Made by a program: the position numbers and the translations under genes. The notes beneath the pieces are model-generated. The model was not told where the DNA came from, made no database searches, and was given only the letters and a program-made list of their open reading frames with translations. Source: Tritonibacter litoralis (GTDB lineage: Bacteria > Pseudomonadota > Alphaproteobacteria > Rhodobacterales > Rhodobacteraceae). Taken from it: a stretch of 64,000 nucleotides of DNA. Shown piece by piece: positions 53,769-63,187 of this stretch (position 1 is its first letter; each line of letters starts with the position of its first letter). Location: positions 1-64,000 of the forward strand of contig NZ_WIBF01000006.1 in the NCBI RefSeq assembly GCF_009496005.1. The letters run 5' to 3'.

Positions 53769-55162
53769 GAGCGTACCCCCGGTTTGGCAGGCAAGGCGGG
53801 ATCTGACAGCTCTTTTTTCAGCTGCAACAACAGGGTCACCGCATCCACGGCGGCCTCTTCATCCTGTTCCAGCTGCAACAGCATCACCATCTCTTCGCCA
53901 TCCTGACTGGCCTCTCTCGCGGCTTTCAACGCAGGCCCATCGCCGGGCGCATTGACCAGAACTTCGGCCATGTCACGCACGGCCAGCAGACAATGATCCA
54001 GCACTTTGGCGCTTTTGGGATCATCGCCCGCATCTGCCAGCATCGCCTCGGCCTGAGATTGCAGCTGCCCCAACGCCTGTTCCAACACCGCCGCCCCGCG
54101 GTTCTCGCTTGGGTTCGGCTGTGGGGCCGCCTCGGGAGGTTGCTGGGTGTGGGGACGGGAGTGTGAACGGGGGGCTGGATCCGGGGCCGGAACCGAAACA
54201 GGATTTTGACCGGTCGCCTGCGCCGGGTCCGGTAACGTCAACTGCCACAACAAGGCCTCGGCCTGATCCTGGGTGGCTTGGCGTCCCTGCGCCACCCGGC
54301 GGCGCAGATCCTCGGCCAGACGCTGGCCGCCACAGGCCCGCCACAGCTGGCGATCCGCGCCGGGCGCGCCGCCTTTGGCCTGCAGACCCTGTCGCGCGGC
54401 CACGGGATAAAGCCCCCAGAAGCTCTCCTCCACCACTGGGGCCAGCCGCGCCACCGTCTCGGGCAGGCTGCCACGCATGATCTGCTGGTCGGCCAAAGTC
54501 AGCACCAGAAAGCCATTGTCGCGCTTGCGCTCGGGCACCTCGGCCCACAGGGTCTGCTCATCGGTCTCAAAGGCGGGGCTGCACCACAGGATCACATCGC
54601 CATACTCCACCGCATGGCGCAACAAGGTCCGGCGCTGGTTCAGATCCCCCGCCAGCGTAATCTCGGTCAGATGCAGGGATTTCAACATGGGCAAGGGCAG
54701 CATCTGCCGCGCGCTCAGCGTGCCGGGCGGGATCTCGTAATCGCCCAGGGTTCCAGGACACAGCGCACCATCGCCATTGGCATCCTCAAACCGCACCTGG
54801 GGTTCGGCGCCATAGGCCAGCTCCACCAGCGCCAGCCGGTTGACCAGCCCAGCGACCTGAGTGCCTAGCAGCATATCAATCACCGCCGATTTGCCGCAGC
54901 CCGCGTCGCCCACCACAACCACCTGCACTGGGCGGGTCAAACGGGCCAACAGGCGCGCACCCCGCGTCGCCAGATCCGGGGCCACCCCCGGCGCAGCAAG
55001 CGCTGTGCGCAATTGCGCCTCAAGCGCGGGCGCGCCATCCGGCGCAAAATCCGGTGCGTCCTCAAAGTCAGAGCCATGGTTCGGGCCAGGGTTAGCGCCA
55101 GTGTTAGCGCCGGTCTGGGCGTGAGCGGTCTGGGTCAAAGTCTGGGTCATGGTTCGGGTCAC
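53765..55162 (-). CDS. P-loop protein, degenerate dynamin-like GTPase
   Basis: The 465 residues carry an intact P-loop, VVVGDAGCGKSAV (GDAGCGKSA at 85-93). The G3 DxxG motif is not recognisable (ITLAGDLNQRR stands there), and G4 is reduced to LTLADQQI. The domain looks like a relative of the two neighbouring GTPases that may bind but not hydrolyse nucleotide, or bind another one. The C-terminal half is Pro- and Gln-rich, then helical and acidic (KAAREASQDGEEMVMLLQLE). The GTG at 55162 overlaps the phosphatase stop (GTGA), which supports this start over the longer frame to 55333. Confidence 0.7.
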   Translation of the reverse strand: MTRTMTQTLTQTAHAQTGANTGANPGPNHGSDFEDAPDFAPDGAPALEAQLRTALAAPGVAPDLATRGARLLARLTRPVQVVVVGDAGCGKSAVIDMLLGTQVAGLVNRLALVELAYGAEPQVRFEDANGDGALCPGTLGDYEIPPGTLSARQMLPLPMLKSLHLTEITLAGDLNQRRTLLRHAVEYGDVILWCSPAFETDEQTLWAEVPERKRDNGFLVLTLADQQIMRGSLPETVARLAPVVEESFWGLYPVAARQGLQAKGGAPGADRQLWRACGGQRLAEDLRRRVAQGRQATQDQAEALLWQLTLPDPAQATGQNPVSVPAPDPAPRSHSRPHTQQPPEAAPQPNPSENRGAAVLEQALGQLQSQAEAMLADAGDDPKSAKVLDHCLLAVRDMAEVLVNAPGDGPALKAAREASQDGEEMVMLLQLEQDEEAAVDAVTLLLQLKKELSDPALPAKPGVRS

Positions 55163-56088
55163 TGAGACCTCTTGGAGAGGCTGTGGAAATGGAAATCGCC
55201 GCCCTGCTGATGGGCCGAAGCCACCAGCGTGGTCTTGCGACGACGGAAATGCGTGCGCGGCGCAGGCTGCTGGGCCGGGCGTGGACCCTGCCGCGTGACA
55301 GGCGCCATCGGTGGCAGCACCCGGATCAGGCAAAACGCCAGATTGTCCTGATCCAGACGCCCCAGCCCCGCGACCTCAGCCAGAACATGCTGGGCCATCT
55401 GCGCGGCGGGCTGGCCTGCGGCGCGGCTCAGCACCTGTTCCAACGCCGCCGTCTCCAGCGACATCACCCCATCACTGGCCGCCACAATAATGTCACCGGC
55501 CTGCAGGGTCAGCGGCGCGGGCGGGCAGTCCACCTCGGCAATCTCGCGCCCCGACAGGACCGAGGTGACGCAGGCCCGGTCCGGATGGCTGCGTGCGGTC
55601 TCTGGGTTGATACGCCCGGCCGCAACCGCCTGCGCCAGCCGGGCGGCCATGGAATGATCCGCATTCAACCGCCGCAGTGTCCCGTTGCGCCACAAAAACA
55701 ACGGCGAATCCCCCACCGAGATCCAGAACAGCTTGCGCCCAACAAAAACAGGTGCCAGCAATGTGGCCCCCATGCCGTTGCGCTCCGGATTGCTGTCGAC
55801 AAATTCCGCCAGACAGGCATTGGCCCCCTCTGCCGCGTCGCGCAGGATCGCGGTCACGTCCTGTTCCAGCGCTTTGGGATCGCCGCTGCGCAGTTTCAAT
55901 TCGGCAAAGATCTCGGTCACCACGATCTTGCTGGCGATATCACCGCCAGCATGGCCACCCATCCCATCGGCCAGCACCGCAAACCCATGATCGCAGCCGG
56001 TCTGGAAATCGGCGACCACCGCATCCTCCTGCCGATCACGCCGCCCTTGGCTCAGCGCGGTGGCGGTATCAAACACCAGATCAGCCAA
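55159..56088 (-). CDS. PP2C-family protein phosphatase
   Basis: About 309 residues of a metal-dependent Ser/Thr phosphatase. The motifs are RRDRQEDAVV (residues 16-25), VLADGMGGHAGGD (38-50, metal-binding Asp), ISVGDSPLF, VAASDGVMS and LDQDNLAFC, all intact. The last 40 residues form a basic tail. It probably reverses phosphorylation made by the kinase two genes upstream. The TTG at 56088 overlaps the FHA stop by eight bases and follows GGGG; a GTG at 56076 is the alternative. The frame extends to 56160 without a better start. Confidence 0.88.
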   Translation of the reverse strand: MADLVFDTATALSQGRRDRQEDAVVADFQTGCDHGFAVLADGMGGHAGGDIASKIVVTEIFAELKLRSGDPKALEQDVTAILRDAAEGANACLAEFVDSNPERNGMGATLLAPVFVGRKLFWISVGDSPLFLWRNGTLRRLNADHSMAARLAQAVAAGRINPETARSHPDRACVTSVLSGREIAEVDCPPAPLTLQAGDIIVAASDGVMSLETAALEQVLSRAAGQPAAQMAQHVLAEVAGLGRLDQDNLAFCLIRVLPPMAPVTRQGPRPAQQPAPRTHFRRRKTTLVASAHQQGGDFHFHSLSKRSQ

Positions 56089-57589
56089 GATGCGCCCCGT
56101 TCCCTGCCTCTGTGCCAGAGGTGTCCTGCCAGGCAAAATCAGGCCCGCACAGCGGTACAAAGCGCAACGTGGTCTCTCCCACGCGGATCAGATCATTGGG
56201 TGCCAGCGCTTCGGTGCTCAGAACCGGACGCCCATTGCGTCGCACCAGATTGGCCTTGCCACCGTGACCGATGAAAAACCCCTGCTGTTCCGGGTCAAAG
56301 GCAATGGCCGCATGTTGATCTCGCGAAATGCTGCTGTCGCCAAAGTCCAGCCGGATGGTCTGCCCTTCGCCACGCCCCAGGGTGCTGACGCCCGCAAACA
56401 GGGTAAAACCCGCGCCACGGCCGGGCCCTTCGACCACCACCAGCCAGCCGACCGGGAACTGGGTCACACCGCCGTCACCCTGGCTGCCGGTCTGACCAAA
56501 GGGGTCGCCTGCCTCCATATCGCTCTCAAAGCCCAACAGACGTGTTTTCACCCGCCCGGCCCGGCCCACCGACAGGCCCAGATCCGCCTCGCCCAAGTCC
56601 AGTCCGGCTGCGGCGGCGGTTTCTGCAAATGCAGGCTCTGGGAAGGCCGCGCCCAGCTCGGGGCCAGACGCCGCGCGCGGGCCTGCGACCACAGGTGTTT
56701 CTGCCACAGGTGTTTGAACGGGCACTGTCGCGGGAACGTCCACAGGTGTTTGAGACCGCGAGATGGGCGCAACATCAGCTGGTGCCGGATCCGTGACCAG
56801 CTTTTCCAGATCCGGCACCATTGCCTGTCCCGATGCCTCGCCCAGGTCTGGTTCGCCATCCAGATCGTGGTCCTGTGCAAAGGGCGTGTGGCCTTGGGAC
56901 GGGGCATCTTGAATTGGGTCTTGGTCTTTCAGCATGTCTGCCACCGCGCCCGCGAACTCTTCCACCGCTTCGGGCTCCGTAGGGGCGGCTGTGTCTTCTG
57001 TCGCCTGTCCCACATGCAGGAACTCATCCTCATCCAGATCCAACAGCCGGGTGTGGGCGCTCTGAGCGGCGTCGGTGTCTGGCAGGGCTGCGGTGTCTTG
57101 CGCCTGATTTGCAGCTTCGGCGGCGGCTTCCAGTTGCAACATTTTGGTCCGGTTGCGGCGGGTGAAAATCCGGTAAGGGCGCTCTAACCCGTCCGGCTCG
57201 TCCCCCTCTTGCCGGTCACCTGCGGATTTAATCTGCGGCGATGGAGGCGCTGGCTCAGCAGCGGATACATTACTCAACGCTTGGCTCTGCTGGGCCAGAA
57301 ACGCCTCCAGCGCATCGCTGGTGGGGGTGACCGCCGCCGGGCGTGCCGGTTTTTCCGGCGCAGCAACCCGCGCGGCGGCCTCCAGCTTCAATGGAGCCGA
57401 CTTCAATGGGGCCGGCGCTGCCTGTTCCTGCGTGCGCACCTCAGGCTGTTGTTGACTGCGGCTTTCCGCCAGGATCGCTGTCAACATATCACCCGGAGGG
57501 GCCTGCGGCGGAGACTCCACAGCCGTCAAACCCGGATCCAACGGCCCCTGTTCACGTTTTTCGCCGATGATGTCTTTGATGAACTTCAT
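56081..57589 (-). CDS. FHA-domain protein with a long disordered linker
   Basis: The 502-residue protein has a Pro/Ala/Glu-rich, probably disordered region (20-380) and a C-terminal FHA domain (about 395-490). The FHA phosphothreonine-binding residues are present: Arg in STLGRGEGQ, Ser and His in SSISRDQHAAI, and Asn in LVRRNGRP. FHA proteins dock Thr-phosphorylated partners. Here it is probably both substrate and reader of the kinase product. The linker contains several Thr-Pro and acidic Thr sites. Its ATG overlaps the kinase stop (ATGA). Confidence 0.88.
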   Translation of the reverse strand: MKFIKDIIGEKREQGPLDPGLTAVESPPQAPPGDMLTAILAESRSQQQPEVRTQEQAAPAPLKSAPLKLEAAARVAAPEKPARPAAVTPTSDALEAFLAQQSQALSNVSAAEPAPPSPQIKSAGDRQEGDEPDGLERPYRIFTRRNRTKMLQLEAAAEAANQAQDTAALPDTDAAQSAHTRLLDLDEDEFLHVGQATEDTAAPTEPEAVEEFAGAVADMLKDQDPIQDAPSQGHTPFAQDHDLDGEPDLGEASGQAMVPDLEKLVTDPAPADVAPISRSQTPVDVPATVPVQTPVAETPVVAGPRAASGPELGAAFPEPAFAETAAAAGLDLGEADLGLSVGRAGRVKTRLLGFESDMEAGDPFGQTGSQGDGGVTQFPVGWLVVVEGPGRGAGFTLFAGVSTLGRGEGQTIRLDFGDSSISRDQHAAIAFDPEQQGFFIGHGGKANLVRRNGRPVLSTEALAPNDLIRVGETTLRFVPLCGPDFAWQDTSGTEAGNGAHLG

Positions 57590-59049
57590 GTTGTCTTCCC
57601 GTTCATTGTCACTTTGTTCAGCCGTGGCTCACCACCACCCCAGATCCGGGCCACACGGTCCACCCAACCGGAGTCGCGGTTGCGTGGCAGCGGGGTGTCA
57701 GCCTGGGTTTTGGGTGGCGTATTCACAGGCTTTGCCGCGGGTTCCGGCGTACGTGCACGTGCCGTCGGCACCTGACCACGCGCCTGTTGATCCTGCGCCT
57801 CCAACCAGCGGTCCACATCGCCGATGGGTTCGCCAAACAGATCCACCATCTGCGTCGGTTTCTTGGGCTTTGGCGCCTCTTCGACCTTGGGCCCACGCCG
57901 CGCGGAACGTTGTTCCAACGCACGATTGGTCGAGGCAACCAGATCCGAGATCACCGCCGCAACGGGCTCCGCGGCGGGCATATCCGGGGCGTTTTCCTCG
58001 GGCACCAGCGTCGGGGCGGCCTGTGCAGACGTGTCACCCGCGACCTCTTCGCGGACCTCAGGTTCCGGCAGGCACTCCGCCCATTCCCCCGCGGATTGAA
58101 ACCGCATCCCCGGCAAGATCGACATCGCCTTGTCAATCGCGCGTAAAAAAGCGGGATCAAAGGGCCAATCCCCCTCTTCCAACAGCGGGCAGGGATCGTC
58201 AAAACCCGCTGTCACCGCTTTGAGACGCGCCTGCGCATGGGCGGGCGGCTGGCCGGTGACCAGAAAGTGAAACGTCGCCCCCAACGCATACAGATCGCTG
58301 GAAAACCGCTGCGGCATATCGGGCTGATAAAACTCATGCGGAGAATAGCCATCCTTGACCGACAGCATCGCCCCCAGCGCCGTATCCGCATCCCCATGGG
58401 TGCCCCCGGCCGAGCCAAAATCAATCAGCGTCAGGTGATCCTTGGCATCAATCAGAAAATTATCCGGAGAGATGTCGCGGTGCAAAATCCCCTTGGCATG
58501 CAGAACCGACAGCGCCTGCAGGGATTGCTCCATCAGCCAGGTCATCAAAGACTGGTCCAGCCGTCCGGGATCGCGCTCACGCAGGGTGACCAGATCACAC
58601 CCCGACACGTAGTCCATCGCGATATAGGCGGTGCCGTTTTCTTTGAACACCTGATGCACCGCGACAATATTGTCATGCTGGGCGCGAGCCAGCCACTGCG
58701 CCTCACGCAGGAAATGGCGCAGCACATTCTTGAAGGATTTCGCCCGATACGGCGAATGCGTGGCCACTTTGGCCCCTTCACGGGTGCAGAACCCAGCCGG
58801 AAAACACTCTTTGATCACCATCTGCCGATCCAGACTGTCACGCGCCAGATAGGTGATGCCAAACCCTCCCGCCATCAGCTCCCGCTCGATCCGGTATTGG
58901 CCCTGCAACAGGCTATGCCCAAAGGGCAGCGCCTGCGCGTCTTGGGGCGCGGCGGTGATCTCGGGCTGAGCAGGCGTGGAACACGGTTGAGGCTGCACGG
59001 GGTCTTTATCCTTGGCGATGGAGTGAGCGGGACGGCGATTTTGCGCCAC
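57586..59049 (-). CDS. Serine/threonine protein kinase
   Basis: The 487-residue protein has a eukaryotic-type kinase domain (about 50-320). The Gly-rich loop is MAGGFGITYLA (60-64 core), followed by the ATP-binding Lys in MVIKE (K80), the helix Glu in REAQWLA, the catalytic loop HRDISPDN (190-197) and DFG (210-212). All key residues are intact. The C-terminal 170 residues are linker-like and carry no PASTA or membrane segment, so it is cytosolic. The GTG start at 59049 follows GGTGG. It opens an eight-gene operon and is likely its signalling head. Confidence 0.9.
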   Translation of the reverse strand: MAQNRRPAHSIAKDKDPVQPQPCSTPAQPEITAAPQDAQALPFGHSLLQGQYRIERELMAGGFGITYLARDSLDRQMVIKECFPAGFCTREGAKVATHSPYRAKSFKNVLRHFLREAQWLARAQHDNIVAVHQVFKENGTAYIAMDYVSGCDLVTLRERDPGRLDQSLMTWLMEQSLQALSVLHAKGILHRDISPDNFLIDAKDHLTLIDFGSAGGTHGDADTALGAMLSVKDGYSPHEFYQPDMPQRFSSDLYALGATFHFLVTGQPPAHAQARLKAVTAGFDDPCPLLEEGDWPFDPAFLRAIDKAMSILPGMRFQSAGEWAECLPEPEVREEVAGDTSAQAAPTLVPEENAPDMPAAEPVAAVISDLVASTNRALEQRSARRGPKVEEAPKPKKPTQMVDLFGEPIGDVDRWLEAQDQQARGQVPTARARTPEPAAKPVNTPPKTQADTPLPRNRDSGWVDRVARIWGGGEPRLNKVTMNGKTT

Positions 59050-59390
59050 GTCGCACCACCAATTCAGACAGTGCGGAAACTGCCTTTAAGGCTCATCAAG
59101 ACCCGTGGCGGGAATGTGTCAGGCTTGCGGCAAATGCGGCAAGCCCGCCCAAAAGACGCCACAATTCGCGGTAAACGCATTGTAAACAAGGCGTTTATGC
59201 AAGCTTAACTTTATCAGTGAAGTTTTGGTAAAATTGCAGGAATTCAGGGATTTAAGGGAGAATCCCACAATTTTGGCCGCAAAACCTGCGTGGCGCTGCC
59301 CCAGGGCCATTTCCGACGGGTGGTTCGCATCGATGATTCTGCATATAGAACACCGCCCGGACAGTCTGCCTCAACCAGCGGGCAAGGGTT
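59050..59390. promoter_or_regulatory. Gap upstream of the kinase operon
   Basis: No gene is seen in these 340 bases. An AT-rich patch (59175-59260) is the likely promoter of the kinase operon. It contains the inverted repeats GGGATT/AATCCC (about 59247-59266) and GCTTGC...GCAAGC (about 59130). No clear terminator follows the histidine kinase-like gene, so read-through is possible. Confidence 0.4.
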
Positions 59391-61028
59391 TTACACCGGC
59401 GTTGACCGATCAGTTACAGGGCGCAAATCCGGCAGAGTGAGACGGAACTCATTGCCAAAGCCTGCCACTTCGCAGGCAGCTACCCGCAGGGTGCCCCCCA
59501 TCTGACGTGTGATCTCCAAAGCCACCGCAAGGCCAAGGCCAGCCCCGTCGACCCGATGCGGCAGATGGTCTTCGACGCGGGCAAACCGTTCAAAAACCCG
59601 GTCGCGGTCGCCATAGGCAATCACCGGCCCGCTGTCCCGCACCAGCACTTCCAATCCGTTGTTACACCCGTCGTCCTGCAAAGCCTTATCTTCCAAAGAG
59701 CGTAACAGGATCGCCACCTGCGCTCCCTTGGCCCCGCTGAGGCCTGAAAACTTCACCGCATTGTCAAGCAAACATTCCACCACGCGCGTTACACATTGGC
59801 GGTCCAGCCAGTATGCCGCCGCCAGCCTGGGATCCTGTTCAACCAGGACACGGATGTCCGGCCTTTCTGTGGCGCCTTGTGCATCGACCAGAAGCTGTGC
59901 ATGATTTTTCCAGCTCTGCACCAATGGCTCCAGTTCGCTCACAGATACCAGCGGAGTGAAATCGTCACTGTCCAGACGGGAGAGATCCAGAATATTGTTC
60001 AGTTGCGAGACCATAGCATAGGCCGCATGCTGACCCAGTTTTGCTTGTCCCCGTGGCTTGTTGGGAAGGCTCTCATCCTCAGAGATCAGCTGAAACAAAC
60101 CCCGAATGGATTTGAGCGATGGTTGAACATCTTGCCCAACATTGGCCAGAAACTGATTGCGCATCTGCTCGGCGCGGCGCGCTGAAATCTGTGCGGCGTC
60201 ACGTTTTTCGATCTCTTGGTTCAGCTGCTGAACGTAACCCTCGACCCGGGTTTCAAAGCTGCGTATGGCCTGCACAATCTGATCCAGAACATCCGGATGC
60301 CGCGGCGGTTCCCGATCCAATCGCAGCCGCACCGCAGGCTCTTCGGGCTGCGCGCCCGAGGCAAACTTTGCCACTTTACGCAGATGCCGGATCACCATGT
60401 GGTGGACTAAAACCAACATCAAGACCGCACCCAAATAGGCTTTGACCACGTTGGAAATCAGCACTGTCCAGAACTGGATCCAAACCCGCGCATTCACCGT
60501 CTCAAACGACAGCTGGGCGGTCAGCCTGCCCACAGGCACCCGTTTCCCGTCACTGCCTACTGCCGTCAGCTTGAAGCTGCCCAAGTTATCCGCACCCGCA
60601 ATCGGTTCCCCGCGCTCCCACCGGTGGCCCGTGGGGGACACCAGCGAAAGATGGCTCACTTCGCTTTGCGCCATTAACCCGTCCAGAATGATATCAACCT
60701 GGTCAAAATCAAATTCCCACAACGCCTGTTCCAACTGGCGCTGCATAAGGCGTTCAACCCGTTCAAACACATTTAAGACGTCGGCTTTCTGACGTGTGTA
60801 ACTAGAGTAGACCTGAATTCCGGTGGCCAAAAAGGACAAGACCGAGCTGATCAACAAAGAGGCCAAGACCAATCGAAGGCTCAGATAATCCGGCACCACA
60901 GCGCGCAAACGGTTCCGCAGCATCGGCCGCAAGCGACGAAACTGGCGACGACCGAACCGTTGCCCCGGCGCATTCACCTCGCGTGCCACTGATCTCTCAG
61001 TCGGCCAATCCCCGCCCGTAGAACCCAT
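59391..61028 (-). CDS. Histidine kinase-like membrane sensor lacking the phospho-acceptor His
   Basis: The 545-residue protein has two membrane helices (about 50-72 and 198-222) flanking a periplasmic sensor. A coiled coil and a dimerisation helix follow, then a HATPase domain (about 400-530). The H-box reads QFLANVGQDVQPSL, where kinases have FLANMSHExRTP. The His is Gln (codon at 60132-60134, residue 299 from this start). The N-box (LLDNAVKF) and G2 box (GAGLGLAVALE) are intact. Autophosphorylation at the usual site is therefore not possible. GGTGGA precedes the ATG at 61028. It may sense a signal for the adjacent operon by another route. Confidence 0.82.
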   Translation of the reverse strand: MGSTGGDWPTERSVAREVNAPGQRFGRRQFRRLRPMLRNRLRAVVPDYLSLRLVLASLLISSVLSFLATGIQVYSSYTRQKADVLNVFERVERLMQRQLEQALWEFDFDQVDIILDGLMAQSEVSHLSLVSPTGHRWERGEPIAGADNLGSFKLTAVGSDGKRVPVGRLTAQLSFETVNARVWIQFWTVLISNVVKAYLGAVLMLVLVHHMVIRHLRKVAKFASGAQPEEPAVRLRLDREPPRHPDVLDQIVQAIRSFETRVEGYVQQLNQEIEKRDAAQISARRAEQMRNQFLANVGQDVQPSLKSIRGLFQLISEDESLPNKPRGQAKLGQHAAYAMVSQLNNILDLSRLDSDDFTPLVSVSELEPLVQSWKNHAQLLVDAQGATERPDIRVLVEQDPRLAAAYWLDRQCVTRVVECLLDNAVKFSGLSGAKGAQVAILLRSLEDKALQDDGCNNGLEVLVRDSGPVIAYGDRDRVFERFARVEDHLPHRVDGAGLGLAVALEITRQMGGTLRVAACEVAGFGNEFRLTLPDLRPVTDRSTPV

Positions 61029-61043
61029 CAATTCCACCGCCAA

Positions 61044-61533
61044 ACTGGCTGTGGATCAATGGTCAACACCGTTGAAAAACACTGGCGCATCCCTGTTTCT
61101 GCCAACGGCTTATTTGTCATGACCAATGCACCATTTAACCGCGTAAACTTCAAAACAGAAAGCAGCGAACGACTGCGCAAAACTCAAACAACATGTCTCG
61201 CATTCGACCGACCGCCAAATTGCGATGGCCAAATTGCTACTTAGCAGCTGTTAAATTTCGGTATTTTGCGCTCGAAGAACTCTCCGAATCTCCCCGGCGC
61301 ACTTTATATCTCAGGCATCAAAAAAAAACCGCAAAAAAATTCACGACCATAGTATATCGACGAAACACCGCAGCATAAAATTTGACCCATTGGTAAAATA
61401 GAGCTTTTTTTGCAACGAAGTTACCCAATTTCTTTTTATACAGGCGCTAGACCTTAAACCACCGGAACAGAAACGAAATTTTTGAAAAACCGCATCTTGT
61501 CAAGGTAGGCATTGCGCCCTTACCTATGCAGCC
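61044..61533. other. AT-rich non-coding gap
   Basis: No gene is supported in these 490 bases. The second half (about 61300-61440) has long A and T runs, low GC and no strong inverted repeat. It lies between two divergent genes and probably holds promoters for the sensor (minus) and the PhoD-like gene (plus). Confidence 0.4.
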
Positions 61534-62982
61534 ATGCGCACCGTTTCTTCCCCACTGCCCGACCTCATTGGCCCTATTCTCTTTCTGGACAGCATTGCGC
61601 CGGATGGCGACGCGATGCAGCTGGCAGCATTGTTTATTCAGAAGGTCGACGCCAATCTGCCACCGCTGACCGTAAACGGCGCGCTCTGCCCATTTGAAGA
61701 GATCGCCGAATACGACACGCACAAGGTTCAGGTGGCGCGGTTTGCGCTGCCTGCCGATGGCAGCGGCCAATATCACTGGAACGAGACTGAATACCCGGTC
61801 GCGGGACCGCTGGACCGGGATATGCAGATTGCGTTTGTCTCGTGTAATGGCGAGGAACACGGCGATTTGCACCGCGCGCCCGAGGAGCGCAACGCCATGT
61901 GGGCGCGCCTGTCGGATCAACATCGCGACCGCCCCTTTACATTGTTGCTGCATGGCGGTGATCAGGTCTATGCGGATGAGGCAACCCACGGCCACCCCTT
62001 GTCCGAGGACTGGCCGGACACCCTGCCCAAGGATCCTGCGCGCGCGGATCTGGACAGTCTGTATCACCACCTGCGACACAAGTTCTTTGAACGCTACGCG
62101 CATCTTTATGCCGCCACCGACTTCGCCTGGATCGCGGCGCGGGTGCCGTCGCTGATGCAGTGGGATGACCATGATATCTGTGATGGCTGGGGATCCCTAC
62201 AACGGTCGCGCACCTACTCGCCAGTGGGGCAGACGCTGTTCACCGTAGCGCGCGAAGCCTATTTGACCTTTCAGGCCGCCACGCGTGAGGGGGCTTTGCC
62301 CGAACGGTTTGCCGATCCACGCGGCCATCATCTGGGCTGGCAGATCCAGACCCAAGGGTTGCGCATTCTGGCTCCGGACCTGCGAGGCCAGCGCACCCGC
62401 CGCGATGTGATGGGGCCATCGGGCTGGGCGATGATGGAAGCTGCCGCAACGGCCGCCTTTTCGGGACGCACGCTGTTGATGTCCAGCGTGCCTTTGTTGG
62501 GGCCGCGCCTGTCGATCCTTGAAGCCCTGCTGGTCGCGGTGCCTTCGATGCAGAAATATGAAGACGACCTGCGCGACCAATGGCAAAGCCGCGCCCATCG
62601 CGACAGCTGGCGGCGGATGCTGAAACTGGTGCTGCGCATGGGCGAGGCACCGGATCAGGATCTGACGGTGCTGTCCGGCGAGATCCACCTGGCCACCCGC
62701 GCCACATTGGATCTGACAGATGGCGGCGTCTTGCACCAGCTGGTGGCATCCGGCATTGCCCACCGTGCCCCGCCGGCGGCCTGGGCCCGCATCCTGGGCG
62801 CGCTGTCCTGGCTGGGCGAAGACCCGTTGCCAGAACACCCCGTCCGCATTCGCCGCATTCCCGGACAATCCTATCGCTATGTGGCGGAACGCAATTACCT
62901 GGTGTTGGAACGACAAGGTGTGGATTGGTCCGCACAGTGGGACATCGAATCTTCTGGCCGCTCCCCGGCGCTAGACCTTTAA
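61534..62982 (+). CDS. PhoD-like metallophosphatase
   Basis: The 482 residues contain a PhoD-type phosphodiesterase/phosphatase domain. Metal ligands are seen in LLLHGGDQVYADEATHG (near residue 150), SLMQWDDHDICDGWGS (near 215) and VLSGEIHLATRA (near 385). No signal peptide is seen, unlike secreted PhoD enzymes, so this is probably the cytosolic PhoD-like family of uncertain substrate. The N-terminal 100 residues form a beta domain before the catalytic part. No strong ribosome site precedes the ATG. Confidence 0.82.
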   Translation: MRTVSSPLPDLIGPILFLDSIAPDGDAMQLAALFIQKVDANLPPLTVNGALCPFEEIAEYDTHKVQVARFALPADGSGQYHWNETEYPVAGPLDRDMQIAFVSCNGEEHGDLHRAPEERNAMWARLSDQHRDRPFTLLLHGGDQVYADEATHGHPLSEDWPDTLPKDPARADLDSLYHHLRHKFFERYAHLYAATDFAWIAARVPSLMQWDDHDICDGWGSLQRSRTYSPVGQTLFTVAREAYLTFQAATREGALPERFADPRGHHLGWQIQTQGLRILAPDLRGQRTRRDVMGPSGWAMMEAAATAAFSGRTLLMSSVPLLGPRLSILEALLVAVPSMQKYEDDLRDQWQSRAHRDSWRRMLKLVLRMGEAPDQDLTVLSGEIHLATRATLDLTDGGVLHQLVASGIAHRAPPAAWARILGALSWLGEDPLPEHPVRIRRIPGQSYRYVAERNYLVLERQGVDWSAQWDIESSGRSPALDL

Positions 62983-63187
62983 ATTTGCGGGAAAAGACCA
63001 GGTAATTTCCCCTGGCAAATTTTTCGGCCTGTGCGGTGACCACCCTGCAGAACCGGGAATCCGCGGCCTTTGGACCAAATGGTTAACAAATTCTTGATAT
63101 TTTCACGTTCGTCATCTTTCTGTCATGGCTTGCGTTGCATCTCCGCTGGGAAATTTTCTTTTCCCTTTTCCGACAGTGGAGAAACGT

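Noticed and set aside
49481-59049. Reading the kinase-FHA-phosphatase set as part of a type VI secretion locus
   Set aside because: None of the secretion core genes (sheath, tube, baseplate, ClpV, TssM-like) is present, and the kinase has no membrane segment; GTPases take their place.
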